A DNA stretch of 6,057 nucleotides from UBA7328 sp002471345 (GTDB lineage: Bacteria > Bacteroidota > Bacteroidia > Chitinophagales > Saprospiraceae). Positions 6,041 through 6,057 of the stretch are shown piece by piece (positions within the stretch are counted from its first letter, which is position 1; the number at the start of each line of letters is the position of its first letter). The translations under genes were made by a program, and so were the position numbers. The stretch lies in NCBI GenBank assembly GCA_964011275.1, contig CAXGOB010000139.1, forward strand, positions 1 through 6,057, written 5' to 3'. Below the pieces are notes generated by a model, which was given only the letters and a program-made list of their open reading frames with translations, made no database searches and was not told where the DNA came from.

Positions 6041-6057
6041 ATAATATTGTATTAATC

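Noticed and set aside
1..6057. CRISPR array, tRNA, rRNA, transposase or riboswitch
   Set aside because: I saw no regularly spaced repeats, no cloverleaf or rRNA-like sequence, no transposase motifs, and no non-coding gap longer than 83 bp.
5735..6057. Template repeat inside or after the bAvd gene within the window
   Set aside because: I found no segment resembling the FISUMP 3' end (no YWWSSTE or GFSVRC-like coding on the + strand); only 17 bp remain after the bAvd stop.

Overview
The window looks like chromosome of a member of the Bacteroidota, probably a marine or environmental Cytophagales or Flavobacteriia relative. The grounds are AT-rich genes (about 33-40% GC in lines I counted), no clear Shine-Dalgarno sequences, a propeller/Y_Y_Y-type hybrid histidine kinase, a FISUMP-type (Fibrobacter succinogenes major paralogous domain) secreted protein, and a bAvd protein. 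I cannot name the genus. Every gene I accept is on the + strand.

Left part (1-4823), a signalling operon. A very large hybrid sensor kinase runs in from outside the window. In the window it has the tail of its sensor propeller, a Y_Y_Y domain, one membrane segment, three GAF domains (the first two are tandem copies), HisKA, HATPase and a receiver domain. After 82 bp comes a single-domain CheY-like response regulator, and 20 bp later a GAF plus class III nucleotide cyclase gene. The cyclase is cut off about 50 residues into its catalytic domain, just before the second metal-binding Asp, so it should be inactive.

Right part (4812-6057), a different kind of module abutting the broken cyclase. 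It holds a secreted FISUMP (C-type-lectin-like) protein, then two strong hairpins, then a small four-helix protein of the Avd/bAvd family. Target gene, 3' variable region, hairpin and avd, in that order on one strand, is the left half of a diversity-generating retroelement (DGR). The template repeat (TR) and reverse transcriptase (RT) would be expected immediately beyond position 6057 and are not visible here. The FISUMP gene carries two lesions, a Trp-to-TAG nonsense codon (5120-5122) and a one-base insertion (about 5486-5487). As written it is a pseudogene, although its variable-region end is intact in the third frame. FISUMP coding DNA is clearly GC-richer (about 52-57% in the lines counted) than the genes around it.

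Overall reading: a sensory phosphorelay-cyclase operon whose last gene was interrupted or replaced at its 3' end by a DGR-type cassette that is now partly decayed. The DGR assignment is an inference from family recognition and layout; the decisive evidence (TR and RT) lies outside the window.
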